Origin: Amphritea sp.
GTDB lineage: Bacteria; Pseudomonadota; Gammaproteobacteria; Pseudomonadales; Balneatricaceae
Length of the DNA stretch: 47,011 nucleotides
NCBI RefSeq assembly: GCF_016744155.1
Contig: NZ_JADGEW010000003.1
Span: 176,431-223,441 of the forward strand
Direction: 5' to 3'
In this document: positions 25,412 through 34,317 of the stretch, piece by piece
Layout of the letters: the number at the start of each line of letters is the position of its first letter
How positions within the stretch are numbered: the stretch's first letter is position 1
Position numbers and translations under genes: made by a program
The notes under the pieces: model-generated
Told to the model about the DNA's origin: nothing
Database searches by the model: none
The model's input: the letters and a program-made list of their open reading frames with translations, nothing else

Positions 25412-25849
25412 ATGATGATTAAGACCCATACCCAGATATCACTGACACTTGATGCTGCTCTTGTGATTGCTAATTCCGCCATCAATAAAGGAAATGAGCT
25501 GGGCATTAAGATGAACGCAGTGGTGGTTGATGCTGCAGGTAATCGATTGGTGTCATTACGGGAGCCGGGTGCTCCAATGCCTGCGTTAGACTTTGCAGAG
25601 AAAAAAGCTTACACCGCAGCAAACTTTAAGTTACCGACTGAGAAGTGGTCAGACGTTCTTGAGGGACGGCCTGTCGTCGCAAATGGTTTGGCGCAGCATG
25701 AAAAAGTTGCTTTGTTTGGTGGTGGTTTGCCTGTAATAGTTGAGGGTGTTGTTGTTGGTGCAATTGGTGTTTCAGGCGGTAAAGTGCCTGATGATATTAA
25801 GTGTGCGGAAGCGGGGCTTGATGCGCTTAGTTTGCTTATTCATGATTAG
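25412..25849 (+). CDS. GlcG/HbpS-family (DUF336) protein
   Basis: The protein has 145 residues; ATG codons at 25412 and 25415 share the GGAAG ribosome-binding site. It shows the family pattern: NAVVVDAAGNRLVSLREPG (about 36-54), KKAYTAANF and VVGAIGVSGG near the end. It is a paralogue of the protein at 8330-8749 but is not in an operon with an oxidoreductase. Its nearest neighbour is the divergent DOPA-dioxygenase-like gene. Its ligand is unknown. Confidence 0.85.
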   Translation: MMIKTHTQISLTLDAALVIANSAINKGNELGIKMNAVVVDAAGNRLVSLREPGAPMPALDFAEKKAYTAANFKLPTEKWSDVLEGRPVVANGLAQHEKVALFGGGLPVIVEGVVVGAIGVSGGKVPDDIKCAEAGLDALSLLIHD

Positions 25850-26000
25850 GTGTTCTGGTACTGAATTGATGCTGTCACTTTAAAAAATATAAGTGTAGAT
25901 AAGCAATTACTTTGGTAGTGGGCATAGATATACATAGCGATTAAATAGAACTATCCAGCGACGCATGCTATTTGTGACACCAAAGTTTAGAGAGTATTTT

Positions 26001-26246
26001 ATGAGCGACATGAAATTCACTAAAGACGAAACTGATCGAATTGTTGCTAAGGTGAAAGCCTATTTCACCGATGAGCTCGACCATGAGATTGGTGGCTTTG
26101 AGGCGGAGTTCCTGATGGATTTCTTTGCCAAAGAGATAGGCCCACATTTTTATAACCAGGGGTTATCTGATGCTCATACGTTATTTTCAGAAAAAGCTAA
26201 TGAGCTGGGCTATCTTATTGAAGAGTTGGAGAAGCCGGTTTCTTAA
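26001..26246 (+). CDS. DUF2164 family protein
   Basis: The ATG at 26001 (MSDMKFTKDE) is preferred; a frame upstream to 25965 lacks support. The 81-residue product shows the DUF2164 pattern: VKAYFTDELDHEIGGFEAEFLMDFF, then IGPHFYNQGLSDAH. It is small, acidic and soluble, with no known function. It lies between the GlcG-like and acetyltransferase genes. Confidence 0.85.
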   Translation: MSDMKFTKDETDRIVAKVKAYFTDELDHEIGGFEAEFLMDFFAKEIGPHFYNQGLSDAHTLFSEKANELGYLIEELEKPVS

Positions 26247-26332
26247 AGCCTGCTTGAAAAATGGCGTGAGATGCGTGCTGGCCAAGATTCAATCACGCTA
26301 TAAATAAACACTCAGTTTTATCAGTGATAATT

Positions 26333-26863
26333 ATGAATATTAGAGTAGCAAAAAGTGAGGATGGCCAGGGTATCCAACAGTTGTATCTCTCAGCCTTTCC
26401 CGAAGACGAAGGTGAGGTCGTGTCTAAGATTGCCATTGATCTGCTTGATGAAAAGACGACACCTAAAGTATTATCATTAGTTGCTGAAACCGAAAGCGAT
26501 TTACTGGGTCATGTCGCTTTCAGCCCGGTGACAATAGCTAGTATCGAAAACTTTCACAGCTATATTTTAGCGCCATTGGCGGTGAAACCCGATTTTCAGA
26601 AACGGCATATTGGGTCACAGCTGATAGAGCAGGGTCTGCAGCAGTTATCTTTGATCGGCGTTAATGTTGTCTTCGTTTATGGCGACCCTGAATATTACAG
26701 CCGGTTTGGTTTTAGTGTCGAAGCGGCCCATCAGTTCAGGCCGGAATACAAGCTGCGATTTCCCTTCGGCTGGCAGGCCGTTCAGCTTAATGAGGCTAAC
26801 CTACCCAGCGCCCCTGTTACTATAAAATGTGTTGCGTCTTTAAGTAGTCCGAGTCTCTGGTAA
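26333..26863 (+). CDS. GNAT-family N-acetyltransferase
   Basis: The start may be the ATG at 26333 or a GTG at 26324; no strong ribosome-binding site settles it. The protein of about 176 residues has the GNAT acetyl-CoA-binding segment LAPLAVKPDFQKRHIGSQLIEQGL (about 79-102) and the YYSRFGF signature seen in YhbS-like members. The acceptor substrate is unknown. It stands between DUF2164 and rhlE. Confidence 0.87.
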   Translation: MNIRVAKSEDGQGIQQLYLSAFPEDEGEVVSKIAIDLLDEKTTPKVLSLVAETESDLLGHVAFSPVTIASIENFHSYILAPLAVKPDFQKRHIGSQLIEQGLQQLSLIGVNVVFVYGDPEYYSRFGFSVEAAHQFRPEYKLRFPFGWQAVQLNEANLPSAPVTIKCVASLSSPSLW

Positions 26864-26965
26864 CACTCCGCTAATTTCATAAGCTGAAATACCTGTATTT
26901 ATACTTGCCACAATATTTATCTGATCTGCTAAACTCGCGGCTATTCTATCGTTAAGGCACAGTTT

Positions 26966-28174
26966 ATGAGTTTTTCGTCATTTGGTTTAAACCCTCTTTT
27001 ATTACAGGCAATCGAAGAAAAAGGGTATAGCCAGCCAACACCTATTCAGCAGGAAGCCATTCCTGCCATTTTGAATCAACAGGATGTGATGGCAGGGGCG
27101 CAGACGGGTACCGGGAAGACTGCCGCCTTTGCCCTGCCTATTCTGCAACAACTCGCTGTATCAGGCAGTGCTAAGGCTTCGGTACAAGCATTGGTGCTTA
27201 CGCCAACACGGGAACTGGCGCTGCAGGTGGGCAAGAGCTTTCAGCAGTACGGCATGCACATGCCACTTCGAACGGTGGTGGCTTACGGTGGTGTCAGCAT
27301 CAATAATCAACTCAGTGAAATCGCCAAGGGTGTGGATGTTTTGGTGGCGACTCCCGGGCGGTTGATTGATCTGGTCATGCGTGAAGCGATTGATCTGAGT
27401 AGTCTATCGTTCTTCGTTTTGGATGAAGCGGATCGGATGCTGGATATGGGTTTTATTGACGATATCAAACGTATCCTCAGATCGGTTCCGGCAACCCGCC
27501 AAACGCTGCTGTTCTCGGCCACTTTTGATGATGCGATATTTAAACTCAGTCAGAAGCTGCTTAGTAACCCTACGTTGATTGAAGTTGATCAGCGCAATGC
27601 TACGGCCAGTCAGGTTGAACAGATAGCCTATGAAGTCGATAAGCATCGTAAACGTGAAATCACATCCTTTCTGATAGGCTCAAAAAACTGGCAACAGGTA
27701 CTTATCTTCACCCGTACTAAGAAGAGTGCTGATGATCTTGCCAAAGAGATGTGCAAAGACGGCTTAAAAACAGAAGCGATACATGGTGATAAATCCCAAG
27801 GAGCTCGAGAACGCGCGCTTGAAGGGTTTAAAAATGGAACGATTAGGGTGTTGGTAGCGACTGATGTGGCTTCCCGTGGGTTAGATATCCAGCAGCTTAA
27901 ATATGTTATTAACTATGAGCTTCCGCATAATGCTGAAGATTATATTCACCGCATAGGTCGTACAGGCCGCGCGGGTGAAACCGGGCTGGCCCTTACATTG
28001 TTAAGCGCCGATGAAACCTGGTTGCTCGATGAGATACATAAAATTACTGATACCCGTCTGATGCAGCAGTGGTTGCCAGGATATGAACCTAATCTCGATC
28101 AGAACTTCGTTCAGAAGAACAAGAAAGGTGGCGGAGGTCGTACTAATAATCGTGGTCGATCGCGACGTCGTTAA
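26966..28174 (+). CDS. rhlE: DEAD-box RNA helicase RhlE
   Basis: The protein has 402 residues. It shows the Q motif (FSSFGLNPLLLQAIEEKGY and PTPIQ), motif I AQTGTGKT, PTREL, DEAD, SAT and HRIGRTGR, all in order. A short basic Gly/Arg tail (GGGGRTNNRGRSRRR) follows the helicase core. The N-terminus and short tail match RhlE better than SrmB or DbpA. RhlE unwinds RNA in the cytoplasm and affects ribosome maturation and mRNA decay. AAGG lies upstream of the ATG. Confidence 0.9.
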   Translation: MSFSSFGLNPLLLQAIEEKGYSQPTPIQQEAIPAILNQQDVMAGAQTGTGKTAAFALPILQQLAVSGSAKASVQALVLTPTRELALQVGKSFQQYGMHMPLRTVVAYGGVSINNQLSEIAKGVDVLVATPGRLIDLVMREAIDLSSLSFFVLDEADRMLDMGFIDDIKRILRSVPATRQTLLFSATFDDAIFKLSQKLLSNPTLIEVDQRNATASQVEQIAYEVDKHRKREITSFLIGSKNWQQVLIFTRTKKSADDLAKEMCKDGLKTEAIHGDKSQGARERALEGFKNGTIRVLVATDVASRGLDIQQLKYVINYELPHNAEDYIHRIGRTGRAGETGLALTLLSADETWLLDEIHKITDTRLMQQWLPGYEPNLDQNFVQKNKKGGGGRTNNRGRSRRR

Positions 28175-28225
28175 TTCTCCTGTAGAGGCTGAATACAGAT
28201 ATATTACAGGGTAGATGCTTAGCCG

Positions 28226-28546
28226 ATGTTGCCAAATATTCTTTTCAGCCTAATCGTATCGTTGCCTATTGTAGGGTTGCTCTCGATTTGTCGATCGTTC
28301 GTTTGTGGTTACAGAAGTTATCAGGCCAGTAAGACGGCTTTCGTTATTTTATCTGTTGCCTATATCCTGATTATGCTGATCGTTCTGGCATTCGATCTTG
28401 TGGTGCTGTTTGGTTACGGGGTTGCCCATACGGGAAAGAGCAGCACAAACGATCTAATCGTTCTCAGTGTTACCGTTATTCCTACTTATGTTGTTACCGC
28501 AGGTCTTTGGCTGTTATGCCGGTATATGGAAAGAAGACTGGCTTAG
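28226..28546 (+). CDS. Small membrane protein, unrecognised
   Basis: The protein has 106 residues and about three predicted membrane segments (about 5-22, 38-65 and 76-100), with a short hydrophilic loop containing HTGKSSTND. The start at 28226 has no clear ribosome-binding site, and no family is recognised. It lies 51 bases after rhlE and might be cotranscribed with it. A shorter or absent gene is possible, but the hydrophobic pattern is protein-like. Confidence 0.5.
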   Translation: MLPNILFSLIVSLPIVGLLSICRSFVCGYRSYQASKTAFVILSVAYILIMLIVLAFDLVVLFGYGVAHTGKSSTNDLIVLSVTVIPTYVVTAGLWLLCRYMERRLA

Positions 28547-28650
28547 TGATTCATCTCCTGGGTTCGTTGCCTCGCCTTTACTGGCTATGAACAGATGATG
28601 GCTGCAGGCCAATACGAAGGCTTGCAGAAGATTTAGACTTAAGAGGATTA

Positions 28651-28675
28651 GATACATAAATAAATATTATGTATC
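28651..28675. promoter_or_regulatory. 9-bp inverted repeat, candidate operator
   Basis: GATACATAA (28651-28659) and TTATGTATC (28667-28675) are perfect complements separated by seven bases. They lie 28 bases upstream of the next ATG, a usual place for a repressor site. Confidence 0.45.
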
Positions 28676-28703
28676 ATGAGCTTACCGATCAGGAGACTCA
28701 GAT

Positions 28704-29042
28704 ATGAACAACTCTTTGCCCTTGCCAGATGAAAAGAAACTGCTGATAACCTATCGGGTAGAATCGGGCTGTCTGGGGCCGGAAGGTGAGTGTTATGTTT
28801 CAAGTTTTTGTGAATTCGCACAACGCCAAATCCAACCTCTCTATGCTGATTTTATCGCCTGGAATGTGGTATCCAGAGATGACAAACATGAGCCTGAAAT
28901 CCAGTATAATCTAGTGACTAAAAGAGTGAATCACTCACAGGCCAGCCGTTATTTCGCTGCATTTGGGTCAAGTATTGATCAGTTTGAAATTGATCTCTCT
29001 GAAAGACTGGCAGAGCTTATTGATGAGTTCATGGGGCATTAA
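28704..29042 (+). CDS. Conserved-looking small protein, unrecognised
   Basis: The protein has 112 residues and is preceded by AGGAG. It is acidic and soluble with two Cys near residues 23 and 30 (ESGCLGPEGECYVSSFC), a possible small metal or redox site, and a helical end. No family is recognised. It may be regulated by the palindrome upstream. It lies before the glutaminase gene. Confidence 0.6.
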   Translation: MNNSLPLPDEKKLLITYRVESGCLGPEGECYVSSFCEFAQRQIQPLYADFIAWNVVSRDDKHEPEIQYNLVTKRVNHSQASRYFAAFGSSIDQFEIDLSERLAELIDEFMGH

Positions 29043-29181
29043 TTCGATACGTTATTTCCTTATTTAACGTAGTGCGGCCATAAAACCCTAGCCTCTGTGT
29101 TTTTGTTTGTAGATTCTCATTGTTTGATCATACCCTCTCTTCTACTATTGGCACCATTGTTGGTGTAACAGGACAGGTATC

Positions 29182-30099
29182 GTGCAAGATATATTAGATG
29201 AGATTGTCGCTACCATAGGCGCTAGTGAAGATAGGGGGCAGCCCGCTGACTATATTCCTCAGCTGGCTTGTATCGATCCAAATCAGTTTGCGATTACAGT
29301 AGCGATGGCTGATGGGCGGGTTTTTAGCGCCGGTGATAGTGAGCAGTTGTTCTCCATTCAGAGTATCTCCAAAGTATTTACCTTAACTATTGCGCTTGGA
29401 AAATTGGGTGACGCTGTCTGGTCTCGGGTAGGCCGTGAGCCGTCCGGAGATCCTTTTAATTCTATCGTGCAGCTCGAGCATGAATTGGGTAAACCGAGAA
29501 ATCCTTTTATCAATGCCGGTGCAATTGCGATCGCCGATGCGATTATTATGGGCCATCAACCAAAAGAAACATTGGGGGAGATTCTTCAGTTTGTTCGGTT
29601 TATTGCCGATGATGACAGTATCAGTATTGATGATAAAGTTGCCCAGTCTGAACTTGCCACCGGTGATCGTAACGCTTCTTTAGCCCACTTTATGGCTTCC
29701 TTCGGTCGAATGAATAACCCTGTTGATTGTGTCCTGGGTACATATTTTCATCATTGTTCAATTGCGATGAGTACGCTGCAGCTGGCTAAGGCGGGGCTTT
29801 TCCTGGTTGATGATGGCAAAAACCCGGTGACAGGTGCTCGTGTGGTATCGGCCCAGAGAGCCCGAAGAATTAACTCGCTTATGCTGATGTGCGGTCATTA
29901 TGACGGATCAGGCGAGTTCGCATACCGTGTAGGGTTACCGGGTAAAAGTGGTGTAGGCGGAGGGATATTAGCTGTCGCACCGGGTAAGGCCTCAATTGCT
30001 GTCTGGTCTCCGGGTCTCGATGCGGTAGGAAACAGTAAGCTGGGAACGGATGCACTGGAGAAGTTGGTGCAGCATACTGGCTGGTCTATTTTTGGTTAA
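29182..30099 (+). CDS. glsA: Glutaminase
   Basis: The protein has 305 residues from a GTG start (AGGACAGG upstream), the usual length. It contains the serine-dependent beta-lactamase-like motif S-x-x-K at 61-64 (SISK) and conserved [10 protein letters not shown]. It hydrolyses glutamine to glutamate and ammonia in the cytoplasm. With the GlnN gene about 1 kb away it brackets glutamine breakdown and synthesis, though the two converge and are not one operon. Confidence 0.93.
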   Translation: MQDILDEIVATIGASEDRGQPADYIPQLACIDPNQFAITVAMADGRVFSAGDSEQLFSIQSISKVFTLTIALGKLGDAVWSRVGREPSGDPFNSIVQLEHELGKPRNPFINAGAIAIADAIIMGHQPKETLGEILQFVRFIADDDSISIDDKVAQSELATGDRNASLAHFMASFGRMNNPVDCVLGTYFHHCSIAMSTLQLAKAGLFLVDDGKNPVTGARVVSAQRARRINSLMLMCGHYDGSGEFAYRVGLPGKSGVGGGILAVAPGKASIAVWSPGLDAVGNSKLGTDALEKLVQHTGWSIFG

Positions 30100-30269
30100 G
30101 TCCGCTAGGCTCCTAGGTGCAAACATCTGCTCAGCCCTATTTGGGTCTGGTAAGCACTGAAAATATCAGAATCAGCTGAGTGATTTGTGCTCAGACGTGT
30201 TAAAGTGCGCCGATTATTACTGGCATTATCTATCCGTAGTTAAGGCCTGTTTCACTCTATGGAATTATT

Positions 30270-30563
30270 ATGAAAAAGACGTTTAAACTGTCTCATCCAA
30301 AGCTTGCTGTTGCCAGGCATGTTGACGCTATTAAGCACGAAGTTAAGAAGTATATAAGACGCGAGCGAAATAAAGCGTTGCCTGAGGATGTCGACTATTG
30401 GGATTTTGACTGTCGTATTGGCGCGGATGAAGCTTGTAGTGAGGCAGTTCAAATCTCGGAGATTAACAAATTTATTACTGAGGCTGAGTCAAACGAGGCT
30501 GAATCCTTTTATTTAGAGATTATCGCCAAGCCTGGGTATCGTAATTCAACACCAGCTGAGTAA
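30270..30563 (+). CDS. DUF6172-like small protein
   Basis: The protein has 97 residues with GGAA before the ATG. The pattern MKKTFKLSHPK, HEVKKYIRRERNK, DYWDFDCRIG resembles a small conserved proteobacterial family (I recall DUF6172, not verified). It is soluble, with a basic first half and acidic second half. No function is known. Confidence 0.6.
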   Translation: MKKTFKLSHPKLAVARHVDAIKHEVKKYIRRERNKALPEDVDYWDFDCRIGADEACSEAVQISEINKFITEAESNEAESFYLEIIAKPGYRNSTPAE

Positions 30564-30704
30564 TTAAAACCTTTTAGTTATTAAAAGGAATTTGAGATCA
30601 GTACCGCTTGTTAGTAGGGCTTGTCAGAGGGGCTTATCAGAAGATCTCCTACAAAGAGATTAATAGGGTCTTTCTTCTCAGTTCGGTTTACATAAGGACT
30701 CAAT

Positions 30705-30989
30705 ATGAATTTGGATAAAGCAAAAAAGCGTATCGCTAAGTGCGTTAAGAGAGGCGTTAAAGGATATCCGCAAATATCGCTGAGCTACTTTGGTGAGACC
30801 GCTGATGTTGCTACTGAAGTCAGTGTTCAGTTTGTATTTGAAGAGGGTGCTGAGGCTCAGGAACAGAGGTTTGTAGGTAAAACTGATGTTAGAGAAGATG
30901 AGGTTATTCAGTCTGCGATAGTGAAAATTATCGAGCGGGCAGAGGTTAGTACTGTGTTAGTGACAGATACAGTGTCGCTTCTTGGCTAA
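30705..30989 (+). CDS. Small protein, unrecognised
   Basis: The protein has 94 residues with a good ribosome-binding site (AAGGA). A basic N-terminus (AKKRIAKCVKRG) precedes an alternating beta-strand-like sequence and a final hydrophobic VSTVLVTDTVSLLG. No signal peptide or domain is recognised. It is followed by a strong bidirectional terminator facing glnN. Confidence 0.6.
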   Translation: MNLDKAKKRIAKCVKRGVKGYPQISLSYFGETADVATEVSVQFVFEEGAEAQEQRFVGKTDVREDEVIQSAIVKIIERAEVSTVLVTDTVSLLG

Positions 30990-31049
30990 GTGCTCCTGAT
31001 TCTTCAATGTAATCTGATTCTTTAATTTCTCTGTTTTTCCAGATTTGCA

Positions 31050-31086
31050 AAAAAAAAGCACTGGCTGTCTGGCCAGTGCTTTTTTT
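31050..31086. terminator. Bidirectional terminator
   Basis: AGCACTGGC (31057-31065) pairs with GCCAGTGCT (31072-31080), with A residues before and T residues after. It ends the plus-strand small gene and the minus-strand glnN. Confidence 0.9.
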
Positions 31087-31128
31087 ATATGCCCAGCTTC
31101 ATATGCATTCAGCTGGGCGAGTGAAAAG

Positions 31129-33282
31129 TTACTTAATAAATAGCATTTCACGGTACTTAGGAAGAGGCCACAGGTCGTCAGCAACCAGAGTTTCCAGCTT
31201 ATCAGCTGATGCCCGAACTTCATCCATCAAGCCGCGTACATCAGTGGCTAGGAAGGTCATGTGAGCTTCTGTTGAATCGAACTCTTCAATATCCATAGCC
31301 GCGCTCAGTTTCTGAACCGAAGCCATCATTGCCGATGCATGTTCTGCAACGGCGGTAGCTGGAGAGTATTCCAGCTGCAGACCGGTAGATGCGATACTGG
31401 ACAGATAGTTGATTGCTGCTGGATAGATCATGGTTGTTGCCATCTCGATAACCAGCTTTGCTTCAACTTCGATAGACAGAACATACTGCTCTGCATACAC
31501 CTCAAAACGGCTAGCCAGTTCGACAGGAGACAATACGCCAGTACTGGCAAACAGCTCAATTACGTCTGGAGTTTTGAATGCTGGTAGTGCATCAGCGGTG
31601 GTAGGAATGTTCTTCAGACCATGCTCTTCAACCGCTTTGGTATGCCACTCAGAAGAGTAACCGTCACCACCGAATACTACATTGCTGTGCTTTTCCATCA
31701 GCTCTTTCAATACAGCGAAAACGGCCGCTGTTTTGTCAGAATTTTCTTCCAGCTTCGCTTCGAGTTTAGTGGCAATCCATTCCAGAGAGTCAGCCAGCAT
31801 AGTATTCATTGCTACGAGCGGGCCAGACACTGACTGAGAGGAACCTACTGCACGGAACTCAAAACGGTTACCTGTGAAGGCAAAAGGAGAAGTACGGTTA
31901 CGGTCGCCAGTATCACGATCAAATTTCAGGATTTGAGACAATCCCAGGTCCATCTGGCCGCCAGTGGTCGGCACGTGAAGTTCACCGGTTCTGATGTCAT
32001 CAAATACTTTCTCAAGCTGAGAACCCAAATAAACAGAAAGGATAGCTGGAGGAGCTTCGTTTGCACCAAGACGGTGGTCATTTGCAGCGGAAGCGATAAC
32101 TGCACGTAGCAGTGGTCCAAATTTGTGCACGCCGCGGATTACTGCACCACAAAAGAGCAAAAAGTTGAGGTTGTCATTAGGCGTATTGCCTGGATCAAGG
32201 AGGTTACCCTGAGTTGAGTTACCCACTGACCAGTTTACGTGCTTGCCCGAACCGTTAATGCCAGCGAATGGCTTTTCATGTAACAGGCAAAGGAATCCAT
32301 GAGCTTTTGCTGTGCTTTTAAGCAGTGTCATCATCATTTGCTGATGATCGGCAGCAACGTTGGCAGCTTCGAAGTAAGGTGCAATCTCAAACTGACCAGG
32401 CGCTACTTCGTTGTGGTGAGTTTTTGCTGGGATACCCAGACGGTATAGCTTGTCTTCAAAGTCTTGCATGAATACCTGAACGCGCTCAGGAATTGCACCG
32501 AAATAGTGGTCATCAAACTCTTGTCCTTTCGCAGGAGAAGCACCAAAGAGTGTTCTGCCAGCAAGCAGTAAGTCAGGACGAGCGATAGCAAAGTTCTCGT
32601 CTACCAGGAAGTATTCCTGTTCTGCACCACAGCTTGAGTTCAGGGTAGCGATCTCTTCTTCACCCATCAGAGCCAAGACTTTCTGTGCGGCGGCGTCCAT
32701 GGCTGCGTTAGAACGAAGCAGAGGGATCTTCTTATCAAGCGCTTCACCGGTCCATGACATGAAGACACTAGGTATCATCAATACAGCGCCGTTAGCGGTA
32801 TGCATCATGTAAGCAGGGCTGGTTGGGTCCCATGCGGTATAACCACGAGCTTCGTTGGTCATACGCAGGCTACCATTCGGGAATGAAGAACCGTCTGGCT
32901 CGCCTTTAATTAGCAGGCTACCGGTGAACTCTGTAATAGCGCCGCCATCTGAATTGGTAACGACAAAGCCATCGTGCTTTTCTGCAGTGGCGTTAGTCAT
33001 AGGGTAGAAGATATGGGAGAAGAACTTGGCTCCTTTAGTCATCGCCCAGTCTTTCATTGCAGCAGCGACCATATCGGCGACGGCAGGGTCAAGTTCAGCG
33101 CCGTTTTGTACGGTTTTCTTGATAGCTTTAAATGCAGACTTTGAAAGCGACTCTTCCATCTGCTCTAAACCAAAAACATCACATGCCCAGATCTCTTTCA
33201 GAGAGTCTGTCATCGTTGTTTCGAATGGTTTAGCGCTGGTTATTTCGCTGATCGCTTTCAAACGAGATTCATTACCGCTCAT
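31129..33282 (-). CDS. glnN: Type III glutamine synthetase GlnN
   Basis: The start at 33282 (MSGNESRLKAIS) is preceded by AGGGG; an ATG at 33318 lacks a site. The 717-residue product has the size and sequence character of the GSIII family: ANDHRLGANEAPPAI, GINGSGKHVNWS, and RNRTSPFAFTGNRFEFRA. GSIII condenses ammonium and glutamate to glutamine with ATP. NtrC-like and sigma-54-like sites lie upstream (33381-33747), so expression may rise in nitrogen limitation. No glnBK or glnA gene is in the window. Confidence 0.93.
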   Translation of the reverse strand: MSGNESRLKAISEITSAKPFETTMTDSLKEIWACDVFGLEQMEESLSKSAFKAIKKTVQNGAELDPAVADMVAAAMKDWAMTKGAKFFSHIFYPMTNATAEKHDGFVVTNSDGGAITEFTGSLLIKGEPDGSSFPNGSLRMTNEARGYTAWDPTSPAYMMHTANGAVLMIPSVFMSWTGEALDKKIPLLRSNAAMDAAAQKVLALMGEEEIATLNSSCGAEQEYFLVDENFAIARPDLLLAGRTLFGASPAKGQEFDDHYFGAIPERVQVFMQDFEDKLYRLGIPAKTHHNEVAPGQFEIAPYFEAANVAADHQQMMMTLLKSTAKAHGFLCLLHEKPFAGINGSGKHVNWSVGNSTQGNLLDPGNTPNDNLNFLLFCGAVIRGVHKFGPLLRAVIASAANDHRLGANEAPPAILSVYLGSQLEKVFDDIRTGELHVPTTGGQMDLGLSQILKFDRDTGDRNRTSPFAFTGNRFEFRAVGSSQSVSGPLVAMNTMLADSLEWIATKLEAKLEENSDKTAAVFAVLKELMEKHSNVVFGGDGYSSEWHTKAVEEHGLKNIPTTADALPAFKTPDVIELFASTGVLSPVELASRFEVYAEQYVLSIEVEAKLVIEMATTMIYPAAINYLSSIASTGLQLEYSPATAVAEHASAMMASVQKLSAAMDIEEFDSTEAHMTFLATDVRGLMDEVRASADKLETLVADDLWPLPKYREMLFIK

Positions 33283-33380
33283 ATACTTCCCCTGACTATC
33301 CAATATTTTTGTGGTCATGGCTCATGCTGGTTGTGACAACCAATTAAGCCAATAGCTAGCAAGCTACTGCACAACTTATA

Positions 33381-33397
33381 AGCAATAATCAAACCAA
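33381..33397 (-). promoter_or_regulatory. Candidate sigma-54 promoter of glnN
   Basis: On the minus strand the sequence reads TTGGTTTGATTATTGCT, with GG and GC separated by ten bases, as the -24/-12 elements require, and TTGCT at the -12. The expected start of transcription is about 80-90 bases before the glnN ATG. Confidence 0.5.
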
Positions 33398-33717
33398 CTT
33401 TAATGGCGTCTGTTTTTTTGTGTTTTAAATTGAAACTATGAGGAGGGAAACGCTAAGTAAACCGCTGGTATTTGGTGGCGAAAACTTTGTGGTAAGTGAT
33501 CGGGTTTTCATGATTGTGAGTTCTTAAGTGTCTCTACAGGGCCCGTAAAACCTAGGGTTAAGCACGTTGATTAGTCTGAGGTTGAGTATTAGGGAGTCTA
33601 ATTGGATACTAACCGTAAAGCGGGGCCTCTGGATTATTTGATGCTTGGGAGGGCGGATGAGTTATTGAGGTTCTAATGTCGCTGCTATCGACATTCAACC
33701 GTTGGTTAAACAAAAAG

Positions 33718-33734
33718 CGCACCAATGTTGTGCA
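33718..33734 (-). promoter_or_regulatory. Candidate NtrC binding site
   Basis: On the minus strand TGCACAACATTGGTGCG fits the NtrC pattern TGCAC-N6-GGTGCA except for the last base. A second dyad GTGCAA-N6-TTGCAC (33730-33747) overlaps it. Both lie about 320-350 bases upstream of the sigma-54-like promoter. Confidence 0.55.
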
Positions 33735-34271
33735 AGGAATATTGCACTGCATCAACGTTAAATCAGTAACCAGAGGGAGTGCCATGGCACTAAGGTAGTT
33801 GTTTGCACCATTTTAGGTCAGGGGTTGAGTGCTCAGAATGCTATCCTGGGTGGTTTAAATAGGGTCGCCTGCTTTGTAATAGCCATTCAATAATTTCTAT
33901 AAAAATATACTTGCTAAGTAATTATTATATTTAATAAACAATAAGCTAGGTCTTATTTTTAATGTCATTAGTTAATTGTGTGCTCGCTTCAATCTAGCGT
34001 TAAATAATCAGCAAGGGCTATACCGTTCTCTGTTATTAATAGTGAAAACAACCCGATTTAGACTAAGGTGAGTCGTTCAATGCTCACAAATAGTGCATCT
34101 ACAGATACGTAATAATGGGTGCAGAATGTGTGAGGAGCTTGATGGGCTCAGCACTGAGGATCAGTTGAAGAAGCGTTAGAGCTTATGAGTGGGTGTAAGC
34201 TGAGGGCGTTTTCAATTGATGTTATGTCGGCAGGAAAATATTGAGGGGGTCTGAGTCCGGGTGCGTTTCGC

Positions 34272-34300
34272 AGTCAGCGGGATACATAATCCCGCTGACT
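34272..34300. terminator. 12-bp hairpin at the 3' side of nhaD
   Basis: AGTCAGCGGGAT and its perfect complement flank a 5-base loop. There is no T-tract, so it may be a non-classical terminator or 3' stabiliser for the minus-strand gene that ends at 34318. Confidence 0.5.
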
Positions 34301-34317
34301 AGTTATCTAGCACTGTA

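Larger units (their letters stand above)
33283..34317. other. Gene-free region upstream of glnN
   Basis: About 1,035 bases carry no supported gene. The region holds the glnN promoter and enhancer candidates described separately, and a perfect palindrome GTGCCATGGCAC (33779-33790). A 12-bp hairpin AGTCAGCGGGAT (34272-34283) with its complement (34289-34300) lies just past the nhaD stop and may end that gene. Several Shine-Dalgarno-like sites precede only very short frames, so a small RNA or decayed gene is possible but unproven. Confidence 0.55.

Noticed and set aside
33784-33798. Tiny frame (Met-Ala-Leu-Arg) after GAGGGAG in the region upstream of glnN
   Set aside because: It is too short to distinguish from chance, and nothing downstream on the same strand would be regulated by it.
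33779-33805. TGGCAC followed by TTGCA as a plus-strand sigma-54 promoter
   Set aside because: The spacing between GG and GC is 17 bases rather than 10, and no plus-strand gene follows.
34127-34180. Short 17-codon acidic frame MCEELDGLSTEDQLKKR
   Set aside because: It looks protein-like but has no independent ribosome-binding site and an upstream stop; at most it is a remnant.
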